Below, piece by piece: positions 1 to 6,001 of a stretch of 7,753 bases of DNA; the stretch's first letter is position 1, and every line of letters starts with the position of its first letter. This DNA is from Planctomycetota bacterium. Its GTDB lineage: Bacteria; Planctomycetota; UBA1135; UBA2386. The notes under the pieces are model-generated. The model ran no database searches and was not told the DNA's origin. It saw nothing but the letters and a program-made list of their open reading frames with translations. The translations under genes were made by a program, and so were the position numbers. The stretch is from contig JAGQRA010000535.1 in the NCBI GenBank assembly GCA_020425885.1, forward strand, positions 1-7,753. The letters run 5' to 3'.

Positions 1-2
1 GG

Positions 3-1193
3 ATCGTCTTCACCACGGGTGACGCCAACGACCTGACGGTCTGGTTCTACAATCCGCGGACCGGTGTCGCGCGCGACATCGCCGATGGCGCGCTGTCCAC
101 GGTGACCGTGCTCGTCAACAACGCCGACATCGTGTTCTACGAGGCCGCGGTCGACGGCCAAGCCGACGTGTTCTACTACGACCCGGAAGAGGACGAGACC
201 GGCACCGTCGCGGAGGCAGCCACCGACGAGCAGATCCTCGCCGTGTTGCCGAACGGCGCCTGCGTCTTCTCGAGGGTCGGCAGCGGCGGCGAGCACCACC
301 TGTTCTCCTACCGGATCGGCACCGGCCTGGTCGAGATCGGCCTCGACGTGACGGCTCTGGCCACGCGCGACAAGACCTACGCCAGCTACGGCACCGACAG
401 CCAGGTGGTGTTCACGGCGCTCAATGGCAGCGACCAGGAACTCTGGTTCTGGGATTCCGAGACCGGTCAGACGACCGCGATCGCCACCGGGGTCAACGCC
501 GCGTTCAAGCAGATCGGCAACGGCAACGAGGTCGTCTACAACGTGGTCGTCAGCGGCACCGAACAGGACACCTACTTCTACGACCTCGACGATGGCACGG
601 CGGCCACGCTGCGCGACGCGAGCGACATCTCCTGGGTCTCCGGCATCGCCGACGGTGGAGCCACGCGATGGGCGGTCATCCTCAACGGTACCGCGACCCA
701 GGTCTTCATGGTCTCGCTCGTCGCCAGCCCGAGCACGCAAACGTACTCGCCGGGCGGCGCGGTGGCCGGCGGGGGTTTGCTCGCCAACGGTGACCTCGTC
801 GCCGTGCGGGCGGATGGCACCGAGCTGGCGCTGTTCGACAGCTCGGCCGGCACCTGGGGAACGCCGATCAACGCCACCGGTCTGGTCTTCGGCGGCGATG
901 GCATCGAGACCGGCGACTTCGTCTATGGCATCACGGCGTCGGCGCAGAAGGACCTGTTGATGTGGGATGCCTCGGGCTCGAACTCGGTGGTCCTCAGCGA
1001 CACGACCGGTGACGACGTCTTCCTGGCCAAGACCGTGAACAGCACGGTGCTGTTCACGCGAGTCGTCGGCACGAACACCAACACCGACCTCTTCGTCTGG
1101 GATGGCACCGCCGAAACGCGCCTGACCGATGAGGACTCGGCCGGTCTGCTGCACAGCCACACCGTGCTCGGGCAGTACTCCGGCTCGCGCTGA
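3..1193 (+). CDS. Beta-propeller-like repeat protein, C-terminal part (5' end outside window)
   Basis: The reading frame is open from the first complete codon at position 3, so the GTG at 102 is an internal codon and the true start lies upstream of the window. The visible 396 residues consist of about nine degenerate repeats starting near residues 1, 41, 86, 134, 176, 220, 264, 305 and 347. Each has a hydrophobic strand (such as IVFYEA, VVFTAL, VVYNVV, VLFTRV), a polar turn, a second strand of the type LWFWD, VFYYD, TYFYD or LFVWD, then a T/G-rich stretch. Spacing is 40-48 residues, which is the pattern of TolB/WD40-like beta-propeller blades. The composition is acidic, with few lysines and many Asp, Thr and Gly, suggesting an exported or surface protein, but the signal peptide would be outside the window. 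No catalytic motif is visible, so the function is unknown; a binding or scaffold role is only inferred. It ends convergently with the DUF1080 gene. Confidence 0.75.
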   Translation: MVFTTGDANDLTVWFYNPRTGVARDIADGALSTVTVLVNNADIVFYEAAVDGQADVFYYDPEEDETGTVAEAATDEQILAVLPNGACVFSRVGSGGEHHLFSYRIGTGLVEIGLDVTALATRDKTYASYGTDSQVVFTALNGSDQELWFWDSETGQTTAIATGVNAAFKQIGNGNEVVYNVVVSGTEQDTYFYDLDDGTAATLRDASDISWVSGIADGGATRWAVILNGTATQVFMVSLVASPSTQTYSPGGAVAGGGLLANGDLVAVRADGTELALFDSSAGTWGTPINATGLVFGGDGIETGDFVYGITASAQKDLLMWDASGSNSVVLSDTTGDDVFLAKTVNSTVLFTRVVGTNTNTDLFVWDGTAETRLTDEDSAGLLHSHTVLGQYSGSR

Positions 1194-1211
1194 TCGCACC
1201 CCGGCCGGACC

Positions 1212-1243
1212 ACGGCGCCGCGCGAGTCGATCGCCGGCGCCGT
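1212..1243. terminator. GC-rich hairpin between convergent genes, probable bidirectional terminator
   Basis: A perfect 9-bp inverted repeat, ACGGCGCCG at 1212-1220 and CGGCGCCGT at 1235-1243, continues inward after a single bulged C (1221) with GCGA (1222-1225) pairing TCGC (1231-1234). The loop is 5 nt (1226-1230). This gives about 13 base pairs in the 66-nt gap between two convergent genes, where a shared terminator is expected. Neither side has a T-tract, so classical intrinsic termination is not proven; it could instead block 3' exonucleases or act with Rho. Confidence 0.55.
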
Positions 1244-1259
1244 CGTCACGTACGGCGGC

Positions 1260-2057
1260 CTACTTCGAGAGCTTCGCCGGCTGCGAAGGATCAGAGGGCT
1301 CGAGCTTGCGGATCCAGATGTTGCGGTAGCGCACCGGATCGCCGTGATCCTGCAGGCGGATCGGCGCGCTGGTCGGGTGCGGGGCGTACTTCGGCAGCGT
1401 GCGGTGCGCGGTCGGGCCGAGGTACTCATCGTTGTCGTGCACCAGGACTCCGTTGTGGAGCACCGTGATGCGCGCCGGGGCGAGCAGGGCGCCATCATCG
1501 CCGAAGCGGGGGGCGTGGAAGACGATGTCGTAGGTCTGCCATTCGCCGGGCCTGCGGCAGGCATTGACCAGCGGGGGGATCTGGCCATACATCGCTGCGG
1601 CCTGGCCGTCGGCGTAGGTCACGTTCTCGTAGGAGTCGAGGACCTGCAGTTCGTAGCGGCCGAGCAGGAACACGCCGCTGTTGCCGCGACCCTGCGATGA
1701 CCCTTTCGCCGGCGCGGGGGTCGCCCATTCGATGTGGAGCTGGCAGTCGCCGAACGACTCCTTCGTCCGGATGTCGCCGGTGCCGTTTACCTCGGCGTAG
1801 CCGTCGCGGACGGTCCATTCCGCATCTCCCTTGCTTCCCTGCCAGGCTGCGAGGTGGTTGCCGTCGAACAGCACGATCGCGTCGGCCGGTGCCGGTTGCG
1901 GCTTCGCCGGCGCTGGTCCCGGATCGACGACGCGCGGCCTCGGCCGCTCGGCGTCGTGTACGCGCCACCCGTCGGGGAGCTTGGGCGTGTCGGTGTAGCC
2001 GACGCTCTGGGCGGCGAGAGGCGTGAGGAAGAGGAGGAGGATCGCTTCGTTCCGCAT
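1260..2057 (-). CDS. Secreted DUF1080 (3-keto-disaccharide hydrolase-like) protein
   Basis: This 265-residue protein carries a DUF1080 domain (Pfam PF06439, named 3-keto-disaccharide hydrolase) from about residue 60 to 253. The visible landmarks are IVLFDG..LAAW at 61-72, the LHIEW strand near 107-111, GRGNSGVFLLGRYELQVLDS at 123-142, GEWQTYDIVF at 171-180, VLHNGVLVHD near 199-208, and IRLQDHGDPVRYRNIWIRKL at 233-252. The fold is concanavalin-like, and relatives are linked to polysaccharide or keto-sugar breakdown outside the cytoplasm. The start at 2057 was chosen because it gives a clean signal peptide (residues 1-17, MRNEAILLLFLTPLAAQ) followed by the lineage-typical GYTDTP-x-LP-x-GW-x-VHD segment (20-34); the same frame extends to 2261 upstream but only as arginine/proline-rich non-signal sequence inside the next gene. 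A proline-rich linker spans 38-58. It lies 68 nt downstream of the sigma-like gene on the same strand and may be co-transcribed. The substrate is not determinable here. Confidence 0.88.
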   Translation of the reverse strand: MRNEAILLLFLTPLAAQSVGYTDTPKLPDGWRVHDAERPRPRVVDPGPAPAKPQPAPADAIVLFDGNHLAAWQGSKGDAEWTVRDGYAEVNGTGDIRTKESFGDCQLHIEWATPAPAKGSSQGRGNSGVFLLGRYELQVLDSYENVTYADGQAAAMYGQIPPLVNACRRPGEWQTYDIVFHAPRFGDDGALLAPARITVLHNGVLVHDNDEYLGPTAHRTLPKYAPHPTSAPIRLQDHGDPVRYRNIWIRKLEPSDPSQPAKLSK

Positions 2058-2104
2058 GGCCGAAGAGGATCCTGCACAGCGACCACGGTTGCCACTACAG
2101 AAGG

Positions 2105-2119
2105 CGACCGGGGCGGTCG
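2105..2119 (-). terminator. Small hairpin after the sigma-like gene, weak terminator candidate
   Basis: CGACCG (2105-2110) and CGGTCG (2114-2119) form a 6-bp stem with a 3-nt loop, 6 nt beyond the stop of the sigma-like gene. On the minus strand it is followed by CCTTCTGT, which is only mildly T-rich. It could attenuate transcription into the DUF1080 gene, but a stem this short can arise by chance in GC-rich DNA. Confidence 0.2.
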
Positions 2120-2125
2120 TGGCCC

Positions 2126-2647
2126 TCATGGCCCGAGACGGAACAGCACGGCCGGGTCGTCGCAGAACGGGTCCTGCAACGGTTGGTCCTGGACGACATG
2201 TCGGGCCTTGCGGCAGATGGTCCCGAGGTAGCGACGGAAGTCTCGCGGTGGCATGCCGCATGAGCGGGCTGCCGCGTGCGTTGAATTGCAGGTCAGTGCC
2301 GCCTGCAGGGCGTCGCGCTGACGGGGGCTCAGTTGCGAGGCAACCCGTTCGCGAACGTACTGGGTCCCGGCACCTGGCGGGCGCTGGTATGGAGCGTGCT
2401 GCTTGAGCATCTCCTCATAGGCGATGGTTCTGGTCCTGGCCCACTCCGATCGGAGCAGGGCGCTGGCGGAGCGCCGGGCAACGACGCGCAGCCAGGCCTT
2501 GGGATGCTGAGGGGGGCTGCCTTCGAGCATGGCAAGGGTCAGGAGGTGGATGGCTCGCTCTCCCGCTTCCTCGGCGAGAACTCGGCTGTTGGCGACCGCC
2601 GCCGCCGCTCGGTATGCGACAGGCAGCAACTCGTGGGGGTTATGCAT
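2126..2647 (-). CDS. Divergent ECF-like RNA polymerase sigma factor
   Basis: This is a 173-residue protein laid out like a minimal extracytoplasmic-function sigma factor. Residues about 5-75 resemble sigma region 2: an Ala-rich helix, an acidic helix around AEEAGERA (25-32), then KAWLRVVARRSASALLRSEW (50-69), the WLx(I/V)ARxxAxxxLR pattern of region 2. Residues about 105-150 resemble sigma region 4: QLSPRQRDALQAAL (105-118) followed by a helix-turn-helix-like segment ending ICRKAR. A tail of some 23 residues (151-173) has no recognised domain. The start is supported by GGAG six nucleotides upstream. It is divergent from an XRE regulator and upstream of the DUF1080 gene. Region 2 is more degenerate than in canonical ECF factors, so it may be a diverged or specialised sigma or another DNA-binding protein. 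No adjacent transmembrane anti-sigma gene is visible; the XRE protein could be its control partner, which is inference. Confidence 0.6.
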   Translation of the reverse strand: MHNPHELLPVAYRAAAAVANSRVLAEEAGERAIHLLTLAMLEGSPPQHPKAWLRVVARRSASALLRSEWARTRTIAYEEMLKQHAPYQRPPGAGTQYVRERVASQLSPRQRDALQAALTCNSTHAAARSCGMPPRDFRRYLGTICRKARHVVQDQPLQDPFCDDPAVLFRLGP

Positions 2648-2653
2648 GGGCTA

Positions 2654-2657
2654 CTCC
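2654..2657 (-). promoter_or_regulatory. Ribosome binding site of the sigma-like gene
   Basis: On the minus strand GGAG lies exactly 6 nt before the ATG at 2647. It fixes that start and contrasts with several other genes here that lack a visible Shine-Dalgarno sequence. Confidence 0.6.
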
Positions 2658-2698
2658 AGGTGAATGGTCCACTGAGGTGGAACGTGACTCTCCGGTTG

Positions 2699-2715
2699 CT
2701 TGACGAAATGTCAAG
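2699..2715. promoter_or_regulatory. Perfect palindrome, candidate operator between sigma-like and XRE genes
   Basis: CTTGAC (2699-2704), a GAAAT spacer (2705-2709) and GTCAAG (2710-2715) make a perfect 6-5-6 inverted repeat, the size usually bound by a dimer of a helix-turn-helix regulator. The minus strand reads TTGACA at 2709-2714, a full match to the sigma-70 -35 consensus, pointing toward the sigma-like gene whose start is 62 nt away. The -10 position expected 17 nt downstream (2686-2691, AGAGTC) matches poorly. If this is the promoter, binding at the palindrome would cover the -35. That the XRE protein is the binder is an inference from adjacency. Confidence 0.45.
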
Positions 2716-2738
2716 AAACATGTCGTGAGGAGCCATGC

Positions 2739-2760
2739 CGTGACCGATGGTCGTGACCGA
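2739..2760. repeat. Short tandem direct repeat CGTGACCGA x2 upstream of the XRE gene
   Basis: CGTGACCGA occurs at 2739-2747 and again at 2752-2760, 13 bp apart. A third partial copy, GTGACCGA, lies at 2855-2862 just inside the XRE coding sequence. Iterated sites flanking a regulator gene can be binding sites, but the unit is short and may be coincidental in GC-rich DNA. Confidence 0.3.
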
Positions 2761-2826
2761 GACACCGGCAACCCGGGCATTTAGGGCACCTTCCGTTCCT
2801 GCGGACCGCAGGTGACAATGCCGGCG

Positions 2827-2832
2827 TAGTAT
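2827..2832 (+). promoter_or_regulatory. Possible -10 element of the XRE gene
   Basis: TAGTAT matches the -10 consensus TATAAT at four of six positions and ends 7 nt before the TTG start at 2840, which would place transcription initiation at or next to the start codon (a leaderless message). The -35 region at about 2804-2809 (GACCGC) does not match consensus, so an activator or another sigma factor would be needed. Tentative. Confidence 0.25.
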
Positions 2833-2839
2833 CGTCGTC

Positions 2840-3334
2840 TTGTCCCACGAACCAGTGACCGAGCTTCCCAACCCAACCCCCCGACCCCTGTCCAACCATC
2901 TGTCGGGGCGGCTGAGAGAGCTGCGTGCACGTCGCGGTTTCACCCAGGACTTCGTCGCCAAGCGCCTCGGGTGCCATGAGTCGGCGGTTTCCCGATGGGA
3001 GAGTGGTACCCGTTTCCCGACTGGCGAGGACCTTGTCGCATTGGCAGACCTCTTCGAGGTCAGCACCGATGACCTCCTGGGTCGCACCCGGCAGTACGCG
3101 CCCTCCGGCTGCGTCCTGCTCGACCTGAAGCTGCTCGAGCAACTGGCCGCCGCGCAGTCCACCGAGGAGTTCGACCGCCTCATCGTCGCCCACGAGGAGC
3201 AGGCCGTCTGGCTGCCCGTTCCGGAGGGCGCGGTCATGGTGCCGGTCTCGGAGGCGATGCGGTTGACGCGCAAGGTGGCCGACAAGCATCAGAACAGCCA
3301 GCACGTGAACCGGCTGTTCCGACCGCGCGTCTGA
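2840..3334 (+). CDS. XRE-family helix-turn-helix transcriptional regulator
   Basis: This 164-residue protein has a clear HTH_3 (Cro/C1/XRE) DNA-binding domain at about residues 21-81: LRELRARRGFTQDFVAKRLG (25-44), then the recognition segment HESAVSRWESGTRFP (46-60), and LVALADLFEVSTDDLLGR (65-82), all textbook positions for the family. Residues 83-164 form a C-terminal domain I do not recognise. It is predicted helical with an acidic stretch (STEEFDRLIVAHEEQ, 107-121), a VP-rich hydrophobic strand (WLPVPEGAVMVPVSE, 124-138) and a basic end; it may mediate dimerisation or ligand sensing. The start is uncertain: an in-frame stop at 2813-2815 leaves TTG 2840 as the first candidate and GTG 2855 as the next, and neither has a Shine-Dalgarno site. 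It is divergent from the sigma-like gene over a region with a 17-bp palindrome, so regulation of that gene and of itself is plausible but not shown. Confidence 0.85.
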   Translation: MSHEPVTELPNPTPRPLSNHLSGRLRELRARRGFTQDFVAKRLGCHESAVSRWESGTRFPTGEDLVALADLFEVSTDDLLGRTRQYAPSGCVLLDLKLLEQLAAAQSTEEFDRLIVAHEEQAVWLPVPEGAVMVPVSEAMRLTRKVADKHQNSQHVNRLFRPRV

Positions 3335-3403
3335 ACGGGCGGATTGGCCGGCCGTCGCACCAGTCGGGTCGGCGGTTCGGTTCGCGTTTGACCGTCGGGC
3401 CGA

Positions 3404-4852
3404 ATGCGCGACCATCTGGGTGGAATGCGATCGACGCTGAGGCGACCTGCAGAGTGGGCGACGGTCGGGCCGGCGTGGAGCATGCCGGCGTTCCTCGGCC
3501 TTGCGCTGCTGCTGCGGCTGCCGGCGGTGCTGTTTGCCGACGGCTACGAGTTCGTCGACCAGCAGTTCCAGTACATCGATCCGGCCTGGCACCTGGCCTC
3601 GGGCGACGACTGGGACGTGGCGTGGGAGTACGAATGCGGCATTCGCAGCTGGGTCTACCCGGGCTTCCTCGCCGGCCTGTTCCGGATGCTCATGGCGGTC
3701 GGGCTCGATGCGCCGCTGGCGATGATGCGGGCCGTGCGCGGGCTGCACGCGATTGTGTCCCTGTTGCCGCTGTGGGTGTTCTGGCTCGCGATCAACCGTT
3801 GGCGTCCGGTCGCAGCGCCACGCCTGCCATTGCTGTTGTTCGCCGCATCGGGAATGGTCATCACGGTCGGCGTGCAGCCGTCGGCGCCGGCATTGGCGGC
3901 GACAATGGCCCTGGCCGCGGTGCTCGCCTTCCACGGTCCGCGCTGGTTCCCGTTGGCCGGCGGCGTGCTGCTCGGCCTCGCCTTCTGCTGTCGTTTCCAG
4001 GACGCGGTCTTCGGCCCGGCGGTGGTGGCGGTCGGGTTATGGCAGCGAAGATGGCGGGCCGTCGGGTGGTTCACGCTCGGTTGCGTACCGGGGATCCTGC
4101 TGCAGGGCTTCGTCGATCAGATCATGAACGGGCAGTTCCTCGGTTCGCCGTGGCATTACTTCCGCATCAACGTGCTCGAGGGCGTGTCGACGCGGGTCGG
4201 AACCAAGCCCTGGTACTTCTATCTGCTGATCGTCCCGCCGCTGGTGATGATGCTGCCGCCGTGGATCGGCTCGGCATGGCAGCGGCTGCGCGCCGGCTCG
4301 CTGGTATTGCCGGGCGCGATGGCGGCGGCTGCCCTGCACCTCGTCGCCCACAGCCTCGTCAGCCGCAAGGCGGTGCGCTTCGAGTACGGCGCCCTGTGCC
4401 TGTTGGTGGCGGTGATCGCGGCCGGCCTCGGATCCGCCGCGACCTCGCGGTGGACCGCGTCACATCGGTGGGCGCTGGTCGTCGCGCAGCTGCTGCTGTT
4501 CTGCTGGGCGTCGTTCTACCGCGGGCACCAGGGCGCGATCGCCGCGGCCCTGGCACTGCGAGCGGAGCCGGCCTTTCACGGCGAGCTGTTGATCGTCGAT
4601 GCCGAGCCGCCCGTGGCCGGCGGGGCCTACTACCTGCGGCGCGAACACCTGGCGCTGCGGGCGGTCGAGGCCGCGGCCCTGCCTCATGAGCTGCGCGGCG
4701 AGGGCGCGCAGGACGCCTTCGTGCTCACCTGCCGGCAGCCGCTCGACGCGGCCGTGGTCGATGCCTGTGGCCTCGAGCAGTTCGGCATGTTCACGGGCAT
4801 GCTCGACCTGCGTCAGCGCGATCGGCGATTCCTGTATCGCCGACGGCGCTGA
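3404..4852 (+). CDS. GT22-like integral membrane glycosyltransferase (GT-C fold)
   Basis: This is a 482-residue multi-pass membrane protein resembling CAZy family GT22 (Pfam PF03901, Alg9/PIG-B-type mannosyltransferases), which transfer sugars from lipid-phosphate donors outside the cytoplasm. Family marks include a first membrane segment (about 28-45); a first-loop acidic motif VDQQFQYIDPAWHLASG (51-67), equivalent to the PDE-x-FQ-x-x-EPAH signature; WEYECGIRSWVYP (74-86), matching the WE(Y/W)-x-x-GIRS-x-x-P block; TKPWYFYLLIVPPL (267-280), matching YG-x-x-PW-x-x-Y; and HSLVSRKAVRF (316-326), the counterpart of H-x-x-x-HKE-x-RF. Some nine to twelve hydrophobic segments run to about residue 370, followed by a soluble stretch of about 110 residues. 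The first-loop Glu of PDE is Gln here and HKE reads RKA, so activity or substrate may differ. The start is uncertain: ATG 3425, preceded by GGGTGGA, and ATG 3482 are alternatives. The acceptor is unknown; lipid, glycan or protein are all possible. Confidence 0.8.
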   Translation: MRDHLGGMRSTLRRPAEWATVGPAWSMPAFLGLALLLRLPAVLFADGYEFVDQQFQYIDPAWHLASGDDWDVAWEYECGIRSWVYPGFLAGLFRMLMAVGLDAPLAMMRAVRGLHAIVSLLPLWVFWLAINRWRPVAAPRLPLLLFAASGMVITVGVQPSAPALAATMALAAVLAFHGPRWFPLAGGVLLGLAFCCRFQDAVFGPAVVAVGLWQRRWRAVGWFTLGCVPGILLQGFVDQIMNGQFLGSPWHYFRINVLEGVSTRVGTKPWYFYLLIVPPLVMMLPPWIGSAWQRLRAGSLVLPGAMAAAALHLVAHSLVSRKAVRFEYGALCLLVAVIAAGLGSAATSRWTASHRWALVVAQLLLFCWASFYRGHQGAIAAALALRAEPAFHGELLIVDAEPPVAGGAYYLRREHLALRAVEAAALPHELRGEGAQDAFVLTCRQPLDAAVVDACGLEQFGMFTGMLDLRQRDRRFLYRRRR

Positions 4853-4880
4853 TGCGTGACGACGACTACCGGTCGCCGTC
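4842..4880 (+). terminator. Possible terminator at the end of the glycosyltransferase gene
   Basis: GACGGCG (4842-4848) and CGCCGTC (4874-4880) form a perfect 7-bp inverted repeat around the stop codon, followed on the plus strand by the pyrimidine-rich CTTCTTCTCTTCC. The 25-nt loop is long and the downstream arm lies inside the convergent gene's coding sequence, so this is only a candidate. No other terminator fits the 13-nt gap. Confidence 0.25.
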
Positions 4881-5909
4881 CTTCTTCTCTTCCGACTCCT
4901 TCTTCGCGGCCGGCATCGCCCGCTCGCGAGTCGTGCGCTTGAGGACGACGACGGACTTCTGCGTGACGGTCATCTCGCCGCCGAACGGGCTGTCGGTCGA
5001 CATGTCGAACGACATCTCGTTCTTCGACTCGGTGACGAAGCCGTCCTCGCGGGAGACGATCGAATGGCCCTTGATCTTGCCGTTCTTGATCTTGGCCTTC
5101 GCCTGCATCTCGCGCATCATCTTCTCCTCCTCCGACTCGTCTTCGGCAGGCGTCTTGGCCTCGCCCTTCTCGATGGTGCCGCTGCCGCTGACCTCGAAGG
5201 TCTTGTCGCCGACCGCGGTCAGGGTCATCTGCAGGACCGTCTTCGGGCCGCCGCGCCTGGCCTCGTTTTCCTCCGGAGTCCACGTGCCGCCGACCGCCAT
5301 CGGCTTCTTCGGCCGCGCGCCGAGGGTCGCTTCGAACAGGCCCTTGATGCCGTCTTCGCTGAAGTAGGGCTTGAGCATCTGTGAACCCATCTCGCCGGCC
5401 TTCTTCTCGAGCTTCGCCTCGATCGCGCTCGCGTCCATGGACTCGATCGAGCCATGGGCGCCGAGTCGCGCGATCACCGACATCCCGGCCATGCTGGCGG
5501 CAGCTCGTCCCACGGCCTCGATGTCCGGCATGCCGCCGCCGAACGCGCCGCCGATGTCCACCGGAGCATCCTCCACCTCCTCGCCATCGAGGTCGGCCGA
5601 ATCGAACTCCTGGTCACCCATCATCGGAATCGTGATCGCGCCGCTGACGCGCTCGAACTTCGCTTCGACGACGGTCGATCCCGAGTCGGTGACCTCCTTG
5701 ACGGTGAAGCTCACGATCAGGTGCATCTTGTTGCCGGACTCCATGGTCTGGCCGCCGAGGTCGATCTCCTGCGTCTGCGTCGTGAGCTGATCGATCCAGA
5801 CCGAGGTGCCGGGCTTCGCGACCAGTCGCAGATCGTGCTCGGTGTCCTGAGCCGCGAGCGGGGCGAGAGAGGTGAGTGCGAGGAAAGGGAGGAGGATGAT
5901 CTTGTTCAT
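4866..5909 (-). CDS. Secreted protein of unknown function
   Basis: I do not recognise this 347-residue protein with certainty. Residues 1-21 are a signal peptide (MNKIILLPFLALTSLAPLAAQ), so the mature protein should be periplasmic or extracellular. It begins with LRLVAKPGTSVWIDQLTTQT (27-46) and continues with alternating strands (VSFTVKEVTDSGSTVVEAKF, 66-85), an arrangement resembling the DUF6263 family of secreted beta-rich proteins; that resemblance is tentative. A glycine/methionine-rich segment (119-143) and a motif GGTWTPEE (207-214) precede a second beta-rich half. Two low-complexity charged stretches follow: an acidic run at about 254-265 (AEDESEEE) and a Lys/Glu/Arg-rich tail at 325-347. 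No catalytic residues or anchor are evident. The ATG at 5909 gives the clean signal peptide, although no Shine-Dalgarno is visible. It lies 92 nt downstream of the response regulator on the same strand and might belong to that operon. Confidence 0.8.
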   Translation of the reverse strand: MNKIILLPFLALTSLAPLAAQDTEHDLRLVAKPGTSVWIDQLTTQTQEIDLGGQTMESGNKMHLIVSFTVKEVTDSGSTVVEAKFERVSGAITIPMMGDQEFDSADLDGEEVEDAPVDIGGAFGGGMPDIEAVGRAAASMAGMSVIARLGAHGSIESMDASAIEAKLEKKAGEMGSQMLKPYFSEDGIKGLFEATLGARPKKPMAVGGTWTPEENEARRGGPKTVLQMTLTAVGDKTFEVSGSGTIEKGEAKTPAEDESEEEKMMREMQAKAKIKNGKIKGHSIVSREDGFVTESKNEMSFDMSTDSPFGGEMTVTQKSVVVLKRTTRERAMPAAKKESEEKKDGDR

Positions 5910-5958
5910 TGCCGGCCGGAGTGGACGAAAGGCCGGAAGCGTATGTCGGGCGTTGCTG

Positions 5959-5981
5959 CCGCGGAACAGGCTTGTCCGCGG
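5959..5981 (-). terminator. Hairpin between response regulator and secreted-protein gene
   Basis: CCGCGGAACA (5959-5968) pairs with TGTCCGCGG (5973-5981) as nine base pairs with one bulged A and a 4-nt loop (5969-5972), starting 20 nt past the response-regulator stop. There is no T-tract on the minus strand after the stem. It may be a weak terminator, a 3'-end stabiliser, or a 5' leader element of the downstream secreted-protein gene. CCGCGG is itself palindromic, which weakens the case a little. Confidence 0.4.
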
Positions 5982-6001
5982 ACCGGGGTCGCCCCATCCC
6001 G

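Noticed and set aside
102..104. GTG as the start of the propeller-like gene
   Set aside because: The frame is open back to position 3 and the upstream residues form a complete repeat unit, so the gene begins before the window.
2058..2261. 68-residue N-terminal extension of the DUF1080 gene
   Set aside because: It would bury the signal peptide behind Arg/Pro-rich sequence and overlap the sigma-like gene; the ATG at 2057 gives a proper secretion signal.
2812..2832. GTGACA with TAGTAT as a -35/-10 pair for the XRE gene
   Set aside because: The spacing is only 9 bp, far too short for a sigma-70 promoter.
3335..3403. GGCCGGCC and related short inverted repeats between the XRE and glycosyltransferase genes
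   Set aside because: They are short self-complementary GC words without a stable, well-placed stem or a T-tract; expected by chance at this GC content.
2711..3934. 407-residue open frame on the minus strand across the XRE gene and the start of the glycosyltransferase
   Set aside because: Its product is Gln/His/Arg-rich with no recognisable domain and is antisense to two genes with clear family signatures.
3388..4689. 433-residue open frame on the plus strand overlapping the glycosyltransferase
   Set aside because: Its product is Arg/Ala/Gly-rich with no domain or membrane segments, while the frame at 3404-4852 gives coherent membrane helices and GT22 motifs. It is a frame shadow in GC-rich DNA.
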